Below are positions 55,121 through 58,000 of a DNA stretch of 58,000 nt, one piece after another. The position numbers were made by a program, and so were the translations under genes. This stretch comes from Cryptomeria japonica (Eukaryota > Streptophyta > Pinopsida > Cupressales > Cupressaceae): assembly GCF_030272615.1 (NCBI RefSeq), contig NC_081415.1, positions 376,605,392-376,663,391 on the forward strand. Reading direction: 5' to 3'. Below the pieces are notes generated by a model. That model ran no database searches. It worked only from the letters and a program-made list of their open reading frames with translations, and was not told where the DNA came from. Numbering within the stretch: the stretch's first letter is position 1; each line of letters starts with the position of its first letter.

Positions 55121-57960
55121 GTTGACATGGATCCATCACATAGCGCAGATAGGGATCTAGGTCGTCACACTTCTACCAAGTAGGTAAACCTCATTGTAAT
55201 TGTACAAATTAGATAGAAGCAAACTATTACATTATTATGTTCTTTTTTGAGTGTTTTAGACTAATTTTGTAATTGCTAATGATATTCTTGACACATATGG
55301 TGTTTGGGGAAAGGGAAAGGGAGTTGCAATACCTGAGCACCTCTCTAGGGATGTGGACTCAATAGGATTAAGCGACAATGACCCTGGAAATTCCACAACC
55401 CTATGGAATTGATAAAAAAATCCTCTTATAAAATTAGTAGAGAGATTGTTGCTTTGGCATCTGTGTATCCTTAGACTGATGACATATGAGAGAGGGTGCA
55501 AGTATTGATTTGAACAGCAGAAAAATTGCAAGTAAGAAGTAATGAAAGCTTTAATTATAACAAAAGTTCAATAATGGTTTAGATTGTATTCTCTTTTATG
55601 TCATTAACTAAAATATGTACGTGTTGTTTTTATAGCAATTTATTCACCCTCATGAAACTGGTGGTCGTGATCAAGGTGTTGCAGGTACTTCAGGTGATGA
55701 TGATTTTCTTGGCTTATCACTTTGACTACCCAAAATACATCATACTTGATACTATCAATGTTCATAATAAAGGTTCATCCTTGTTTACAATTCTTGCACT
55801 TTTTATATATTTAATGTTTGATATATTTAATGTATTATTCTTCAGGTGTTGTCAATGTTCTTGTGCAAATATTATCGGCACCTCATCAAAGGTTAGCCCC
55901 ACCTGTATTGCCGACTGCAATGTCGGAAACACGTAGCATGCAGACATCCTCTACTACACGTCATATTGGCCCGCCCACTGTTGGTAGATCCCTCTTTTTC
56001 TCTATCTTTTGTTATGTGTTTATTTCCCTTCAAGCATTCTTTCTTGGGGGCATTTCATAGTGGATTCATTTTTTGTAGCAGGAGATGCACATGAGGATGC
56101 GCCAGAAGCGACTAGTACTGATAGCATACCATCATTTCCTAGATCTTCTCCTATTTGTAGTATGGGAATGTTTCAGGCCACATTGGTGGTGAGCGACGAA
56201 GAAATGATTCCCTTAAAGATATAGAAGGTTCCAGGTACTTTAAAATTATTATTATATATAGTCTCATTGTAATTACTTTCTTATCACTCTTTTTGTACTA
56301 ATGATCCAATGAATTTTTTGCAGGAAATAATATTTTTTATAAACATCTTAGTTCCATTGCATTGCAGATATTTGGGCCCATCATATGTAAAAGGTGGTAC
56401 ATCATATGTGAACTAACCCTAATCCACTATTTTGATTTCATATCATTGCTAGAATAGTTTTCCTTTGATCCATTTCTTGAACTATAATAAAGGTAGCTTC
56501 AGTTCATTTTTGAATCTAACATGTTTGTTTTTGCTTTAAAAGGTGGAATGACCAAGAAAAAAGGTTAAAAGATGAATTAACAAACCATATGGTTGAGTGG
56601 TTTGGAAATGACACCTTTGACAAAACCAAGCTCCTTGAAAAACCTAGCACATATCTAAAGTATGTGAGGGACCAATACAGGACCCATTTAGAGAATAACC
56701 TAAAGTATGAGCATCCCCCCATGATTCCAGAGAGGGAGTGGAAGGACCTGATTTTGGATGCCAAGGAGACAATTGAAAGGAAAAAAAGGAAATACACCAC
56801 CAGACGCCAAAAGAAGGTATGGGATACTATGAAGAATGTAATTATGTACTAATTAATTACTCTTTATATTTATATAATCTAACATATTTCAAACTTTTTA
56901 TAGACTGAGTGACACGTCAAAAGTAACCAAGGCAAGACAAGAAAAGCACGAGCAACACAAACTCGGCTCTGGTGGTTATATGAAACTTTCCACACAAATT
57001 GCAAGTATCTGTAAATGAAATATTGCATCAAAATATTTATAAATTGCAAATGATTTTTTTTATCAAACAATGCAAGCATAATTCACGATACCAAGCAAAA
57101 ATGCAGGGCTTTGAATTCAATAGAGCACCCACAAAAGATGACAAGAGAATTGCCTACCAGCAAGACTATACAATTGTGGTTGATCGACTATGAGAATTGA
57201 GTGGGCATACACAATATTCTGGTGCATCCGTCACACAGGTAAATATGCTAAATAGAAATTGTTTCAAATTGAATACTTTACCAATAATATAATTGATGTT
57301 GAGTTCCAACATAATTGACTATATTTGTTTTAAATAAGCAAGCAATGATAACAATGTGCATGACATTGGAATGCAACCTGCTAATCATGAAACACCACCT
57401 GCACATGAAGGTCCAGATGTGCATCCTAGTAGTGGAGGTATTCATTTGCTATTGAAATTTATTTATGTAGTTATTAATACAATTAAACATCTTAATTTGT
57501 AATTAGAGTAATAATTAATGTAACCTTTTTTGTTAATATTTTAGAGCATGTAGTCGGTGGTGACCAAGTGGAGCATGATCTGGGTACACAACATCAAGAA
57601 CGTGATGTTTCCCAATCAGGTAAAGAGGGCCACTGTTATTCCTTTAAACAAATATAATTGCAATTGGTGTTCAACATTAATGTAACCTTTAGTATTTCAA
57701 CTCCGAATGATCTAGAGGGTGTTCAACATGTTGAGGTTGAGGCTAGACAAAATGATGTGGCCCCATCAGGTAAAGAGCGCAATAGTTATGTTCTCTAAAT
57801 TAATGAAATACTTGTAAAAATAATAAAAATTGTTTTGAATTTAACCCATTTCTTTGTTATTGCAAAGGACCCCCCTTCCCTTCAGTGTCCTCGTCCTCGG
57901 TATAGGACTAGGTATACATCGAGATCATGAGTAGAGGGTGGAACAACTGCAGAGGGGGGA
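55121..57960 (+). pseudogene. PttA/TNPA-like second CACTA gene, multi-exon, degraded
   Basis: A series of coding pieces after AG acceptors: 55121-55183 (MDPSHSADRDLGRHTSTK), 55260-55410 (NDILDTYGVWGKGKGVAIPE, SDNDPGNSTTLWN), about 55635-55725, 55846-55983 (SAPHQRLAPPVLPTAMSETR), 56081-56235 and 56542-56815. The last reads RLKDELTNHMVEWFGNDTFD through YRTHLENNLKYEHPPMIPER. A further piece near 56904-57010 encodes KVTKARQEKHEQHKLGSGGY, the diagnostic PttA/En-Spm HxxGxGGY-type motif. Later Ser/Pro/His-rich pieces run to 57960. TNPA-type proteins bind the subterminal repeats of CACTA elements and assist TNP2. Stops and missing joins mark it as a pseudogene; exon limits are approximate. Confidence 0.72.
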
Positions 57961-58000
57961 AATGATGAAGAAACCGATATTCCACTTAGTCTTTTCATAG

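Overview
This window is plant nuclear DNA made almost entirely of transposable elements. The mix is Ty1/copia elements primed by initiator-Met tRNA (TGGTATCAGAGC-type sites), a Ty3/gypsy element of the Tat type with two RNase H segments, a CACTA (En/Spm) transposon with a spliced tnp2 gene, nested insertions, solo LTRs and many C-to-T type stop codons. No intact host gene, rRNA, tRNA gene or CRISPR array was seen. The repeat style suggests a large, methylated gymnosperm/conifer-like genome; this is inference from repeats, with no marker gene to confirm it.

Layout. 1-3608: 5' part of a minus-strand copia element (family A, copy A1) with an internal deletion. 3609-5030: nothing recognised. 5036-12730: complete plus-strand copia element (family B) with two 1527-bp LTRs and perfect GATAG target duplications. 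12906-22246: a three-level nest. A solo LTR of the gypsy family (duplication GTTTC) is split by a complete minus-strand family A copia element (A2, 13452-21693, TTGCC/TTACC), whose gag is split by a solo family B LTR (18471-19984, CAAAT). 22283-24174: probable LTR-like sequence. 24178-24871: broken minus-strand ORF of unknown function. 25592 to about 29430: fragment of an unusual LTR element (E) with one LTR, a priming site, a coiled-coil ORF with four zinc-knuckle units, and a second ORF of unknown function. 30149-35228: noncoding, including a possible CACTA terminus and two opposite strand-asymmetric tracts.

35229-58000 is a degraded CACTA transposon. It holds a tnp2 transposase gene with clear introns, a SET-domain fragment, and a multi-exon PttA/TNPA-like gene. 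It is interrupted at 39541-53153 by the minus-strand Tat-type gypsy element (duplications ATACG/ATGCG). The gypsy element carries gag, protease, a G-patch segment, RT, two RNase H segments and integrase. Its leader contains an array of CGTACG-centred motifs.

Every element shows inactivating changes. Where the original codon can be inferred from family context, they are mostly CGA to TGA, CAA/CAG to TAA/TAG or TGG to TAG/TGA. This is the expected decay of methylated cytosines on either strand. The most unusual items are the SET-domain fragment between the two CACTA genes, the open Gly/Asp/His tail of the transposase, and element E with its two non-pol ORFs.
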